Positions 18,220 through 27,323 of a DNA stretch of 64,000 nucleotides are shown in pieces. The notes beneath the pieces are model-generated. The model worked only from the letters and a program-made list of their open reading frames with translations, did no database searches and had not been told where the DNA came from. The position numbers and the translations under genes are program-made. This stretch comes from Candidatus Nitrosocosmicus oleophilus (lineage in GTDB: Archaea > Thermoproteota > Nitrososphaeria > Nitrososphaerales > Nitrososphaeraceae): positions 620,001 to 684,000 of the forward strand of contig NZ_CP012850.1 of NCBI RefSeq assembly GCF_000802205.1, given 5' to 3'. Numbering within the stretch: position 1 is the stretch's first letter; each line of letters starts with the position of its first letter.

Positions 18220-19551
18220 ATGTATCAAACCATTGCTGCTATATATGGTAAAGGTTTGCATAGAGATCAATCTAATGCTATTTTTCTTTTAAAGAACTCT
18301 CTGAATAGCTTAGACCATGCAATTCACAATTTGACAAACCCAGTATCAAAAATATCTGAACAAGCAAGAATGCATCTAAGATTTAATCAGAGGATCGCTG
18401 TTGAAAATTCCTTCTCACTAAGGACAGTATATCTGAGAAGATTACTCGCAGATCTAAAGCATGAATTATCACAACCTGATCTAAGAATCCTAAATAATCT
18501 CAATCTTATACGACTAAAACTCGAAACTGTTAGGAATGAATATCTCAGAAGTGAGATGGTTTTTGGATATTATATTGATCTCCTTCACACCAGGGCCATA
18601 AGTGGAGTGGAAAGAATTCTAAAAGGATATGATGTACTTGCTACAGAAACACTAAGGGTCTTTCTTTCTCCATTAGGATATGAAATACCTACAGTTATTG
18701 TTTATTTGGAGCAAATTGGCGATGGTGCAGCCATAATGCGAGCGGATGTATCACTATGGGATAGATACAGAAATCCATGTGCTGTAATCAAAATGCCTCA
18801 AAGTAACATTTGTACTCCTAGATCATCAATATTTCATGAAGCAGGACATCAAATCGGAAGTATTACGGGTCTAAATAAAGAGGGGGCTGAATTATTGTTT
18901 AACACGGTAAGAAGTTCAGGAGGTAGTGTCGCACTTGCAAATTATTGGAAATTTTGTGCTACTGAGATCATTGCCGATCAAATTGCAACTCAGCTTACTA
19001 ATTGGATAGGTGCGCTAACCATGTTCAACATATATTCAGGATCATCGGGTAGCACTATTGGTATTGCAGGTAGAATGTTTTTTGTAATACCTAGAGATCC
19101 ACACTTGATGGGTTATCTAAGAATTCTATCCAATCTCGAATCTTGTAAACAAGCATTCGGTGTGGGTCCATGGATTGATTTTGAAGAATCATTTAAGATT
19201 CTTTATCCTACCTATTTAGCATCTCCAAATTCCTTAAAGATCATAGAAGAGTCTCAGGCTTTACTACCTTCCATATGTAGAGCTCTATCCCTAACCAAAT
19301 TAAAGTCTCTTGGTGGAAAAAGCTTGGAAGAAATGTTTCCAATGAAAAAATCGTCACCAAATATGATAAAAAAACTTTTAAACTTGGATCTCTCTAACTT
19401 TTCCATAGATATGGTAACAAGAATAAGATATCCTTTTCAGACATTAGTTGCATTTGGAATTATGCAGATGATGGGAGGCAAATCCACTTACTGGGTAACA
19501 TCTGAAATGGGAAAATGGTTAAATTTTTTGGGCGAACAGGAGATGAAATAA
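18220..19551 (+). CDS. HEXXH putative metalloprotease-like protein, unknown family
   Basis: 443 residues, starting 38 bases after the repeat-protein gene. Residues 1-150 are helical. A zinc-protease motif follows, SIFHEAGHQIGS with HEAGH at 206-210, and a likely third ligand Glu249 in CATEIIADQIATQL. The Glu-x-x-x-Asp after about 40 residues is the gluzincin arrangement. The rest is helical and has no recognised domain. No signal peptide is seen. It may process a product of this locus, for example the neighbouring repeat protein, but that is inference. Confidence 0.68.
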   Translation: MYQTIAAIYGKGLHRDQSNAIFLLKNSLNSLDHAIHNLTNPVSKISEQARMHLRFNQRIAVENSFSLRTVYLRRLLADLKHELSQPDLRILNNLNLIRLKLETVRNEYLRSEMVFGYYIDLLHTRAISGVERILKGYDVLATETLRVFLSPLGYEIPTVIVYLEQIGDGAAIMRADVSLWDRYRNPCAVIKMPQSNICTPRSSIFHEAGHQIGSITGLNKEGAELLFNTVRSSGGSVALANYWKFCATEIIADQIATQLTNWIGALTMFNIYSGSSGSTIGIAGRMFFVIPRDPHLMGYLRILSNLESCKQAFGVGPWIDFEESFKILYPTYLASPNSLKIIEESQALLPSICRALSLTKLKSLGGKSLEEMFPMKKSSPNMIKKLLNLDLSNFSIDMVTRIRYPFQTLVAFGIMQMMGGKSTYWVTSEMGKWLNFLGEQEMK

Positions 19552-19556
19552 TTACA

Positions 19557-21131
19557 ATGAGTGCTCAGGGCATAATATCAAATTTGAATATCGGAGATGT
19601 AGATCCTATTCAAAGACTAGGAAGAAAGGCGTTATTACAATTTGTGGCTTTGGACTATTGCATACATATTCAATCTAAAGTGCTGGCCGCAGCAATAGTA
19701 GATGGTTTACTGCCTAATGTTGCGGACCCACTATTCGATAGTGCTAACGATTTCTTAAAGAATCCATACAAGTTAGATTCAAATATGATAATTGAGCTAA
19801 CCAACTATGTTAGTTTTCCCCGTAGTATCAATACATATCCTGATGAGATTATGCGGGTATTCAGAGACTATTATATATCCATCTCAATGCAACAGATCCT
19901 TTCACACGTACTTGTCAATACCCAAAGAATAGTTGATCTACAGTATGTAGAATTGGAAAACATTTCTGGAACATCAGAATCCTATGGGACTACTGATCAA
20001 ATTGATAGTGATATACTCGATTATTATAGAGATATTAGGAATAGTCATGTTAAAGAGGAACTCGAGACATCAAATTCTGGAACTCCATTGAAGGGCGAAT
20101 ATGAAGAAATAATAATAAAATTTATTGAATCTATAGCTGATTTATCTAACCTAGATCTGGAAAACCTTTTACAAAATAATATGAACTATGTCGTTGACGA
20201 GCTAGAAAGAGAACGGATATTATTGACAAACGTTTTTCCCTTTCCTACCATTCCAGCAGTATCCCTCCTCCAACCCGACGTGTTAAATTCCAACACTAAT
20301 GAGATAGTTAAAAATAACTTAGATAACCATATGACTACATATACAGAAATTTTCAGATTGGCTGGATTAACAGAAGTGATCAATATTTTTGACGCTTATT
20401 TACCTAATGATATTGTAGGAATTGTTAATTCCGACATTTTTTCTTCTATATTGGATTATTGGGGTCACTTATTTACCGAAAGTCGACCTGTGATTATTAA
20501 TACCTTAACAACCACCTTGCCTAAAATTTCCGAAAAATTCGTGACTACTGTTACACCGTCAATATCCCAACAAGATCTTCGTTATAATTGTTTGAGATTA
20601 ATGATTGATTATTTGCAAAAAACCATAAGATCAATAAGATTAGATGAGATGCAAAATATTTCTGAAAAGCCTACTGCTGCAAATTCGGTGGTTTTGTTTA
20701 GAAGTTTAAGAGCGATGACTGACGGCCTAATCAAACCTGTACCTGCGACTAAATTATTGGATCCAACATGGACTCCAGATGGTGATCTAACTGGAAGGCT
20801 GGGGTACATGTTTAACTGTTTATGGGTTTTATCCGCAGAAAGAGAGTTAAATACACTATTTAAGTTTGCATATGATGTTATATATGCATCTAATCCAGCC
20901 GTGGATCCTTACGGCTTGGGCAGCCAATCTCTAGGTGGATTAAAGGTAATTCCCGCGGCGGTCTTTCCTGGTAGCTTGGATTCAAGCAGTGCTTTGGAAA
21001 ACTCCAAGAGTCTCATTGATCTGGATTTTGAGAACGATAAAAGGAGGATCAAAATCAAGGAAGAAAAGATGAAACGGTCTGGTGAACTAGAAAAAGTTAT
21101 GATGAATGAAGGAGGGAGGTGGCTGATTTGA
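19557..21131 (+). CDS. Large hypothetical protein in deaminase/ParB locus
   Basis: 524 residues, unknown family. The start is taken at ATG 19557, 5 bases after the previous stop, with a GGAGA at 19538-19542. A farther in-frame ATG lies inside the previous gene. The protein is mostly helical with segments such as RKALLQFVALDYCIHIQSKV and MFNCLWVLSAERELNTLFKF and ends in a charged tail (RRIKIKEEKMKRSGELEKV). There are no catalytic motifs or membrane segments. The tight packing on both sides makes an operon with the neighbours likely. Confidence 0.65.
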   Translation: MSAQGIISNLNIGDVDPIQRLGRKALLQFVALDYCIHIQSKVLAAAIVDGLLPNVADPLFDSANDFLKNPYKLDSNMIIELTNYVSFPRSINTYPDEIMRVFRDYYISISMQQILSHVLVNTQRIVDLQYVELENISGTSESYGTTDQIDSDILDYYRDIRNSHVKEELETSNSGTPLKGEYEEIIIKFIESIADLSNLDLENLLQNNMNYVVDELERERILLTNVFPFPTIPAVSLLQPDVLNSNTNEIVKNNLDNHMTTYTEIFRLAGLTEVINIFDAYLPNDIVGIVNSDIFSSILDYWGHLFTESRPVIINTLTTTLPKISEKFVTTVTPSISQQDLRYNCLRLMIDYLQKTIRSIRLDEMQNISEKPTAANSVVLFRSLRAMTDGLIKPVPATKLLDPTWTPDGDLTGRLGYMFNCLWVLSAERELNTLFKFAYDVIYASNPAVDPYGLGSQSLGGLKVIPAAVFPGSLDSSSALENSKSLIDLDFENDKRRIKIKEEKMKRSGELEKVMMNEGGRWLI

Positions 21132-22009
21132 ACAAATCTTCTTACACCTCCAGTCTGAAAATAGGGGTTCCGCAGGGTACCGTCCACCCCATATGGACTT
21201 ACTATGTTTACTCTACCAACATTTACAACGTGATGAGAAGAGTATTGCGTACCTTCCTAATTACTAATAACCAATTTAGCTTAACTCCAGTAGAAGATCA
21301 AGAGGAAATCCAATTACTATTGGAAACCCTGAAATACGGTTATTCATCCCCTAAAACAACAATCGTCAGTGAATTTGGCTACGAACAATTACTTATTAAT
21401 ACTTTTCACAGAACATTTGGATTTTTTAACAACCCCAATCTGAAATATCCTCGATCTACTACCACGAATTCTAGATTCAAGAGCTTATTGGAGGATTCGG
21501 TCTTGCTAAATATAGCACAGGCTATTTGGAGTAAGAAAAGTACATTTCAATTGTTAGACGATCCAGCATCATTATATGAGCAAATTATCGACTTAAAAAG
21601 TATGTTACTGGCTTCTAAAACAAATACGATAGAATGGTTAAATAGATATTGGGTTAATATTTTTCATAGATTCTTTACCATATTGAACAATAGAAAACTC
21701 ATTAGAGAAAAAATGGGTATAGTGGAAGTGGGTCCAGATAAGATACTCATAGCGCTTGGGGCTAAGTTTGGTGTCAACGTTCCAGTTGATACTCTCTATA
21801 GGTTCGAATTAGCTAACTATCTGAATACATTCTTGTTGAAGATAGAAAGAACAGATTGGAATGTAGATTCCACCGAAGCCTTGTATTCTAGTGACAACTT
21901 TTTTAAGCTTTTGTTCAGTGCTTATAAGGTAATAGAAAAAAGAGACTTTAAACGGGAAGTACAGTTTATAGCACCCTCTAATAGACAAACCGCATTTACT
22001 AGAGTATAG
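21119..22009 (+). CDS. Hypothetical protein in deaminase/ParB locus
   Basis: 296 residues starting at GTG 21119 inside the end of the previous gene (13-base overlap, with a GGAGG at 21114-21118 as ribosome site). The family is unknown and the protein is helix-rich, with aromatic segments such as TNTIEWLNRYWVNIFHRFF. There are no cysteines and no catalytic motif. Translational coupling to the 524-aa protein suggests the two form a complex. It closes the first transcription block; a gap of 577 bases follows. Confidence 0.65.
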   Translation: MADLNKSSYTSSLKIGVPQGTVHPIWTYYVYSTNIYNVMRRVLRTFLITNNQFSLTPVEDQEEIQLLLETLKYGYSSPKTTIVSEFGYEQLLINTFHRTFGFFNNPNLKYPRSTTTNSRFKSLLEDSVLLNIAQAIWSKKSTFQLLDDPASLYEQIIDLKSMLLASKTNTIEWLNRYWVNIFHRFFTILNNRKLIREKMGIVEVGPDKILIALGAKFGVNVPVDTLYRFELANYLNTFLLKIERTDWNVDSTEALYSSDNFFKLLFSAYKVIEKRDFKREVQFIAPSNRQTAFTRV

Positions 22010-22554
22010 TAAATAATCCTTTTCGTGATGAGCTGTATTTCAAAAATAGTGCATCAATTTTTTTATTCTTAAAGTATGGAAAATAGACGCTTTTCTATTA
22101 GATGATTTTGTTAAAAGTCATATTGATTCTACTTCTTTGCTGCAAAAGACTGCCTAGCGCATCCAATACTCAGACAATAGTAGTATTTCTGAAAAAATAC
22201 AAGAAAGTACCTTATACAAATACGACTTACATATGATTGTTTTCTATTTCTTTCAAAAAAGATATAGAATACAGAACATTTTGGTGCCATAGCTTTATAG
22301 AGACGTTAATAGAGTTTATTATGATAATTCAAAGATTTGAATATTAAGACATAACTAATATGTGATTATTTTTATGAAAATTTAGTTACCTTTTTCGATG
22401 GTTTTTCTAAAATGATTCAATTTCAATTTGAGAAAGTTACTATTATTTATATGAAGTATAAGTTTGAATTAATGTATTATTGAAGTACTCCTCTAAAATA
22501 TTACAAGACCTATAAATATGTATTAGAATAATGGGTGTAATTCAAATGCCTGGC
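22010..22554. other. Intergenic region before the deaminase gene
   Basis: About 545 very A+T-rich bases. One stretch near 22060-22168 reads as an open frame with no start codon (WKIDAFLLDDFVKSHIDSTS) and may be a gene relic. Otherwise nothing is seen. Confidence 0.35.
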
Positions 22555-22564
22555 TATTTAAATA
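22555..22564 (+). promoter_or_regulatory. TATA box of the deaminase-motif gene
   Basis: TATTTAAATA centred about 27 bases before ATG 22587, the spacing of a leaderless archaeal promoter. It implies that this gene is transcribed independently of the upstream block. Confidence 0.55.
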
Positions 22565-22586
22565 CTTGTTACTAGATTAATAAACT

Positions 22587-23486
22587 ATGTCCATTCATAG
22601 ATTTCCCTTAATTAGAAATACTGATCCTGCAATTTTCTCTAATGAACGCTATCTAGATAATTTTGTTGAAATTGATTATGATAAAAATTATAAATCGAAC
22701 CGAACAAATAATCCAAAAATTCTGAAACTGAAATATAGAGATAACGTTACAATCGAAATCTTGCAAGATCACATTCGACATGATTTTCTTAATCATGATT
22801 ATGCTATTCGAAGTTTCAAATTTTATATGGGATTTCAGAATCGATTATATCCATCCAGTTTAAATCCATACACTGTTCCTAGGTTGTGTTACATAAAATC
22901 AAAAATCATAGAAATTACCTCGATTACAGATATGGATAGAATGGTCCTAATTCCTTCGCGGAGATTTCCCTTAAGTAATTCAGAAAATGAAAATTATGAG
23001 TTAGGATCAATCAAAAATGAGGAAAATTTGTTCGGAATTTTTCGGAATAGAATGAGCCTTGAAAAGAGGTACCTCAAAGCCAGATCATTAGTAGGAAAAA
23101 AAGGGATTTACGTAGTTCTTGTATATAATATTTATTTCTATGACGGAAGAATTTATGAAGGAGCATCTATTAATACGGGGGATCCTAGATCCCTGTTCAA
23201 TGGACAATCACATGCAGAAGGACAATTCGATATACAATTTCGTAAATTGATAACAATAGGTGGCTACAATTCAAAAAATATTAGAGAAGTGATTATTAAA
23301 ATTTCTCATAGCCCGTGCCAGAAGTGCGGACGTACTCTACATAATCTTCAGCAAAGTCATCCAAAAATTAAATGGACCTTAATTTATGAACAATATTGGG
23401 AAGGAGAAAGTAAAAATGCTCCTATGATAGCAAGGCGACTATTGCGTGTTTTCTTACCTGGTTGGAATATTTATCCACCACCGTAA
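22587..23486 (+). CDS. Protein with C-terminal zinc deaminase motif (APOBEC/toxin-deaminase type)
   Basis: 299 residues. The last 115 carry the cytidine-deaminase-like zinc signature: His209-Ala-Glu211 in QSHAEGQFDIQF, then after a beta strand (REVIIKIS) Pro243-Cys244-x-x-Cys247 in HSPCQKCGRTLHNL, then IKWTLIYEQYWEGE. The strand-helix order and the HAE/SPCxxC pair are those of nucleic-acid and polymorphic-toxin deaminases more than of free cytidine deaminases. The N-terminal 170 residues are of unknown fold and could be a delivery or regulatory part. The substrate (DNA, RNA or nucleotide) cannot be told, and no immunity gene is obvious. Confidence 0.72.
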   Translation: MSIHRFPLIRNTDPAIFSNERYLDNFVEIDYDKNYKSNRTNNPKILKLKYRDNVTIEILQDHIRHDFLNHDYAIRSFKFYMGFQNRLYPSSLNPYTVPRLCYIKSKIIEITSITDMDRMVLIPSRRFPLSNSENENYELGSIKNEENLFGIFRNRMSLEKRYLKARSLVGKKGIYVVLVYNIYFYDGRIYEGASINTGDPRSLFNGQSHAEGQFDIQFRKLITIGGYNSKNIREVIIKISHSPCQKCGRTLHNLQQSHPKIKWTLIYEQYWEGESKNAPMIARRLLRVFLPGWNIYPPP

Positions 23487-23655
23487 TCTCCATTTTACGA
23501 TTTTCTCTTATCGTTACAATTTATAAACTGAAAAATAGAGACTTTCTACAAACTTATTATGCAAAAAAATTGGATACATGTTAGAAGGGAAAACCCGTTA
23601 AATGGATGACGAATATATTATTATCATATCAGGTTATATATAGAATGATTAGACT

Positions 23656-24444
23656 TTGAGTAATAAAACCAAATTGTCCATCTTATTTACATGTCCACAC
23701 CACGGGATAATGAGGCTGGATAGACAGAGTATACGAGTCAAAGATCATCTACCTGATTCATGCAAGAAAGATCTGGGTCAAAAATTTAGCGATGATAATG
23801 ATTTATTTACTCGACAGCTAACTGCAAGTATCGTAGATAATATACAAAGAAAAAGTGGAAAAAAACCGTATGATCAGGTAGCGGAATTTCACAGAAAGTA
23901 TGTTGATTACAATAGATGTGAGGAATGTGCGTTTGAATTATCAAGCTTTTTAGCTAATCGAGCATACTTAGAATATCACAATGAGATATTACAAATAATT
24001 GAAGAAATGGTTCCAGAAAATGGGAATAGCTTGGCATTTTTATTCGATATTCATGGTACAGATCGAAAATCTATACAAGTTGAAGGTCAAAATTTTCCTT
24101 TTCAAGTGCTAATTGGAACTGATGAACAAAGGTCTATTCAAGCACTAACACAGATTGATTCGCAAGCTTGGTGGCATGATGGTAAGGGTCTAATACCACG
24201 GCTGCAGGGGAAAAACATAACAGTATTTCCTCCAAATAAAGATCTAGAAATCCAGAATCATATACTTGATGGTGGTTACACTATACAAAAGTATGGTAGT
24301 TCTCAATTCAAAAAAAGATTAGCAGCAATTCAAATCGAAGTCATTTATGAGATACGAACAGATAGGGATAAACGTCAAAAACTTGCTGAAGATTTAGCTG
24401 ATTGCATTTATGAGTTTACTCTTCCATTTATACCCCATACTTAA
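23656..24444 (+). CDS. N-formylglutamate amidohydrolase-like protein
   Basis: 262 residues from TTG 23656. FGase-family features appear in order: TCPHHGIMR near residue 13 (metal His), DDNDLFTRQL, an RKYVDYNRCEE segment (the Arg-x-Val-x-Asp-x-Asn-Arg box), RAYLEYHNEIL, and FLFDIHGTD (second metal site). The family hydrolyses N-formyl or related amide bonds with zinc. As no histidine-degradation genes are near, the substrate is probably not formylglutamate; a peptide or cell-wall amide is possible. It follows the deaminase-motif gene on the same strand after 170 bases. Confidence 0.72.
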   Translation: MSNKTKLSILFTCPHHGIMRLDRQSIRVKDHLPDSCKKDLGQKFSDDNDLFTRQLTASIVDNIQRKSGKKPYDQVAEFHRKYVDYNRCEECAFELSSFLANRAYLEYHNEILQIIEEMVPENGNSLAFLFDIHGTDRKSIQVEGQNFPFQVLIGTDEQRSIQALTQIDSQAWWHDGKGLIPRLQGKNITVFPPNKDLEIQNHILDGGYTIQKYGSSQFKKRLAAIQIEVIYEIRTDRDKRQKLAEDLADCIYEFTLPFIPHT

Positions 24445-24625
24445 ATATTGAGACTTGACAATTAGAATCTAATCAAAATGTGATATTGGTTTCTCATCAT
24501 GAACACATCTGCTTGTATGAGCATAAGATTTAATACAAATTTAATTATACTAGATCAGCTAATACATGACCCTCTTATTGAATACTCAAGGTTTTTGGAT
24601 CATGTTCAACAGACGATGTGCATAT

Positions 24626-25621
24626 ATATTGAAAGTATTAGAGTATGTTTTAGTCATTCAATAAACAGTCTGAGACAAACAAAAAAAACTATCTATTATA
24701 AATACTATAAAAAATACATAGGTGAAATGAAGATTTACGAAAAATTGATGTTACTTTTAACTATTGCCTTTATATTTACTATACCTCTTGATATTAATAC
24801 TATAATACATCAACAATCTTTTGCTCAAATTAGCCCTTCTCCTGAACGATTGCCACCTACTTCTACACCACCATTTGAAGAACTACCTCAACAACAAAAA
24901 GCCACATCGACAAACAAAACATGTATTATAACTCCTTCATTAATCGAAGTGGAAGGTACACCTCAACAGATTGAAGGTCCATATTTTGTTGATAGCATGC
25001 CCAACCGTTCTGACCTCCGAGTGGAACCATCCGATGGCTCAATTCAAGAAGGAATTCCTTTGAACATAACTATCAATGTCTATAGAGTTGATGACAGCGA
25101 TGGAAATGGAAAAGAAACTTGTGTTCCTTTTAGTGGTGCCATAGTGGATATCTGGGAAGCAAATTCTCAAGGACTATATTCTGGAGTTAGAGAAGATGGT
25201 ACTCAAGGACTGGATTACCTTCGGGGAAACCAAATTACTAATGAAAATGGAACAGTGAAATTTCAAACAATTTATCCAGGATGGTATGAAAACAGAGCTA
25301 TACATATTCACTTGAAAGTTAGAGATTTTGAAGGTCCAGAGAAAATCTTTGAATGGACTTCTCAATTGTATCTTCCTAATTCAATAAATGAACAAGTACA
25401 TTTACAACCTCCGTACAATGACCATGGACCTGTCCCCATGACAAATGAACAAGATTTTATTTATACTGGGCCTTCTACTGATGGTTTGATAAAAAATAAT
25501 ACAGGAAATCACTTAATCCTTAACATATCCAAGTCCGATGGCGGATATAGTGGTACATTTAATGTGGAATTGAACGCTACTATGGATACATAACAAACAT
25601 AGACGAAGTTTGGGACTCGAA
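24626..25621. repeat. Long duplication, copy 1 (partner at 40004-40995)
   Basis: About 995 bases almost identical to 40004-40995, covering the dioxygenase-like gene and about 100 bases of upstream DNA. The only difference I see is a 4-base indel in an A-run upstream. Identity stops on the right exactly inside the tRNA-like head GGGACTCGAA, after which the two copies continue with different repeat types (C here, B there). Confidence 0.92.
24727..25593 (+). CDS. Secreted intradiol ring-cleavage dioxygenase-like protein, copy 1
   Basis: 288 residues. A signal peptide covers residues about 5-33 (LMLLLTIAFIFTIPLDIN to SFAQ). The dioxygenase-like domain shows EGPYFVDSMPNRSDLR, VDIWEANSQGLYSGV (first Tyr ligand), IYPGWYENRAIHIHLKV (second Tyr and the His-x-His pair) and a final LYLPNSIN. 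All four iron ligands are present. Intradiol enzymes open catechol rings; extracellular members may act on humic or lignin phenolics. A longer frame from 24499 exists, but the homologous start in the second copy and the signal peptide favour ATG 24727. The product is identical to that of the copy at 40101. Confidence 0.85.
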   Translation: MKIYEKLMLLLTIAFIFTIPLDINTIIHQQSFAQISPSPERLPPTSTPPFEELPQQQKATSTNKTCIITPSLIEVEGTPQQIEGPYFVDSMPNRSDLRVEPSDGSIQEGIPLNITINVYRVDDSDGNGKETCVPFSGAIVDIWEANSQGLYSGVREDGTQGLDYLRGNQITNENGTVKFQTIYPGWYENRAIHIHLKVRDFEGPEKIFEWTSQLYLPNSINEQVHLQPPYNDHGPVPMTNEQDFIYTGPSTDGLIKNNTGNHLILNISKSDGGYSGTFNVELNATMDT

Positions 25622-25710
25622 GCCCTGTCATAAAAACAGGGAATCTAACAAATTGAGTTTATTATGATGTAGGAGATGGGTTTGTTTACATGCTAGATGG
25701 TTACAGGTTA
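25612..25710. repeat. Composite repeat: tRNA-like head, type C body, then type E
   Basis: GGGACTCGAAGCCCTGTCAT, AAAAACAGGGAATCTAACA, and about 30 bases later TTTGTTTACATGCTAGATGG. It combines the head of types A/B with the type C body, so the types appear to be modular parts of one family. It fills the 300-base gap between the dioxygenase-like and beta-propeller genes. Confidence 0.6.
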
Positions 25711-25892
25711 ATATAGTATTTACTAATGATAAAGTCAATATATCTAAGGCACCAGAAGAGGGATTTGAACTCCGTAGTTATACTCTAAGAGACAAATAAA
25801 ATGAAAAATATCTCCAATTAAAAGATTGAAGAAAATGAATTATCAATGTATCTCTATTAGCCACTGGATAGGACAATGATCCTTTATTATAT

Positions 25893-27323
25893 TTACTGAC
25901 CTTCGATTGCATAATTCAGTTTAGCGTTTTCAGACGGTGGCCCACTACACTTTAGCCAAAAGTACTCAGAATCAACTATTGATGATAAACCGCAGGTAAC
26001 AAGGTTCGTAGGCACTAAAGAATTAGTCAAACCATCTATTATTGACACAAAGTTCATCCAGTGATTGTCATCAATATTCGTATATGTGGCGTATATTTTA
26101 TTCATGTCGCTAATCAACAGTTCTTTGACAAATTTAAGAGGAATGGTCTTAATCATGTTGAAAGAGGTAGCATTAACTACTGAAATCCCGTCATCATCTA
26201 CCGCATAAAGAGTATTAGTATCTTGATTTAGTTCCATATAATAAGGCGTGTGTTGACTCAACTTGATAGTTGTTATCACTTCATTAGAAGTACCATTAAT
26301 TACCGAGATGGTTCCTTCCTGATTGAGTACATAAACTAGGTTTGTATGACCATCAGGAGATATGGACTGGATTATTCTAATAGGGCCAATTCCAACCTTC
26401 ACTGTATCTATGACTTTTTCAGCTTCGGTATCTACTATGGAGACGGTTCCATTCGGTTTGAAAGCGTATGGGCTTCCTTCGTTGGCTACATATATTCTGT
26501 GATTACTGTTGTCCACTATCATGTCAGAAGGTGTATTACCGATCATTATTTGATTCTTATCCCAATAAGCGGTATCATTAATTACAGTGATAGTTCCGTT
26601 AGTCCCGGACTCATAGTAACTATTAAGTACGTATAATGTATGCGGATATTCGTATCCAACTTCTATTGGTCTGTACCCGGTAAAGATTGTTTCACTTATT
26701 GTATTTGAAGTAATGTTTAATTCCTTAATCCCGGATGTAGTCCAGTCAGTAAAATAGAACATATTAGAGTATGGTCCATACAATTGGTTGAAATCATTAT
26801 GACCAATGTAAATTTTGTCAGTAATTGTTAGTGTTGGAAGGTTTATTACAAGAATATTTGAATTCTCACAACATAGGAGGACGTTTAGACTATCTAATTT
26901 GGTTACTGTTGGACGATAATCCGAGTCAACAGTCATGTTAATTGGAGATAATGTATTAGACAATTCATCGAGTATAGATATTGATGATTGGGACCATCCA
27001 TATGGAATAATAAACAATTCACCCTTTGAAGCTTCAGCCAATGAAACATCAGATCCTAGTCCCAATTTTAATCCAGAGAAAGGTACCGTATTTACAACGC
27101 TAGTTAGAACAGAGTCATTTTTTATATTTTGATCAGTGATGGCGAATTGTGAAATTTTCCCATCAGGATTCCATCCCTTTAAATGTCCAGTTTCGTTGTC
27201 CTGTAGTGTTACAAAACTTCTATTGATTTCTGAGGAGTTGTATGTCGTAGCTAAAGACGAATAAGAGTAATTATCAAAAGGATAAAAGTAGATAGCACTA
27301 ATAAACAGAATGATTCCCAACAC
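25893..27323 (-). CDS. Secreted YVTN/YncE-like beta-propeller protein
   Basis: 476 residues from GTG 27323, with an N-terminal signal or anchor (MLGIILFISAIYFYPF). Repeated blades of about 45 residues carry the YVTN pattern, e.g. PSDMIVDNSNHRIYVANEGS, GTVSIVDTEAEKVIDTVKVG, NTLYAVDDDGISVVNATSFN. Such seven-bladed propellers are common surface proteins of archaea and are thought to bind ligands or partners; enzymatic activity is not expected. An upstream stop codon in frame and the lack of ATG make GTG the best start. Several Asn-x-Ser/Thr sites fit extracellular glycosylation. Confidence 0.82.
   Translation of the reverse strand: MLGIILFISAIYFYPFDNYSYSSLATTYNSSEINRSFVTLQDNETGHLKGWNPDGKISQFAITDQNIKNDSVLTSVVNTVPFSGLKLGLGSDVSLAEASKGELFIIPYGWSQSSISILDELSNTLSPINMTVDSDYRPTVTKLDSLNVLLCCENSNILVINLPTLTITDKIYIGHNDFNQLYGPYSNMFYFTDWTTSGIKELNITSNTISETIFTGYRPIEVGYEYPHTLYVLNSYYESGTNGTITVINDTAYWDKNQIMIGNTPSDMIVDNSNHRIYVANEGSPYAFKPNGTVSIVDTEAEKVIDTVKVGIGPIRIIQSISPDGHTNLVYVLNQEGTISVINGTSNEVITTIKLSQHTPYYMELNQDTNTLYAVDDDGISVVNATSFNMIKTIPLKFVKELLISDMNKIYATYTNIDDNHWMNFVSIIDGLTNSLVPTNLVTCGLSSIVDSEYFWLKCSGPPSENAKLNYAIEGQ

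Noticed and set aside
15218-22009. Extracellular contractile injection system or phage tail operon
   Set aside because: No sheath, tube, baseplate, spike or AAA ATPase gene is recognisable. HEAGH here is not in the DUF4157 context. I kept only the neutral description.
24499-24726. N-terminal extension of the first dioxygenase-like protein
   Set aside because: It lies mostly outside the duplicated segment, is not matched in the second copy and would put a signal peptide in mid-protein.
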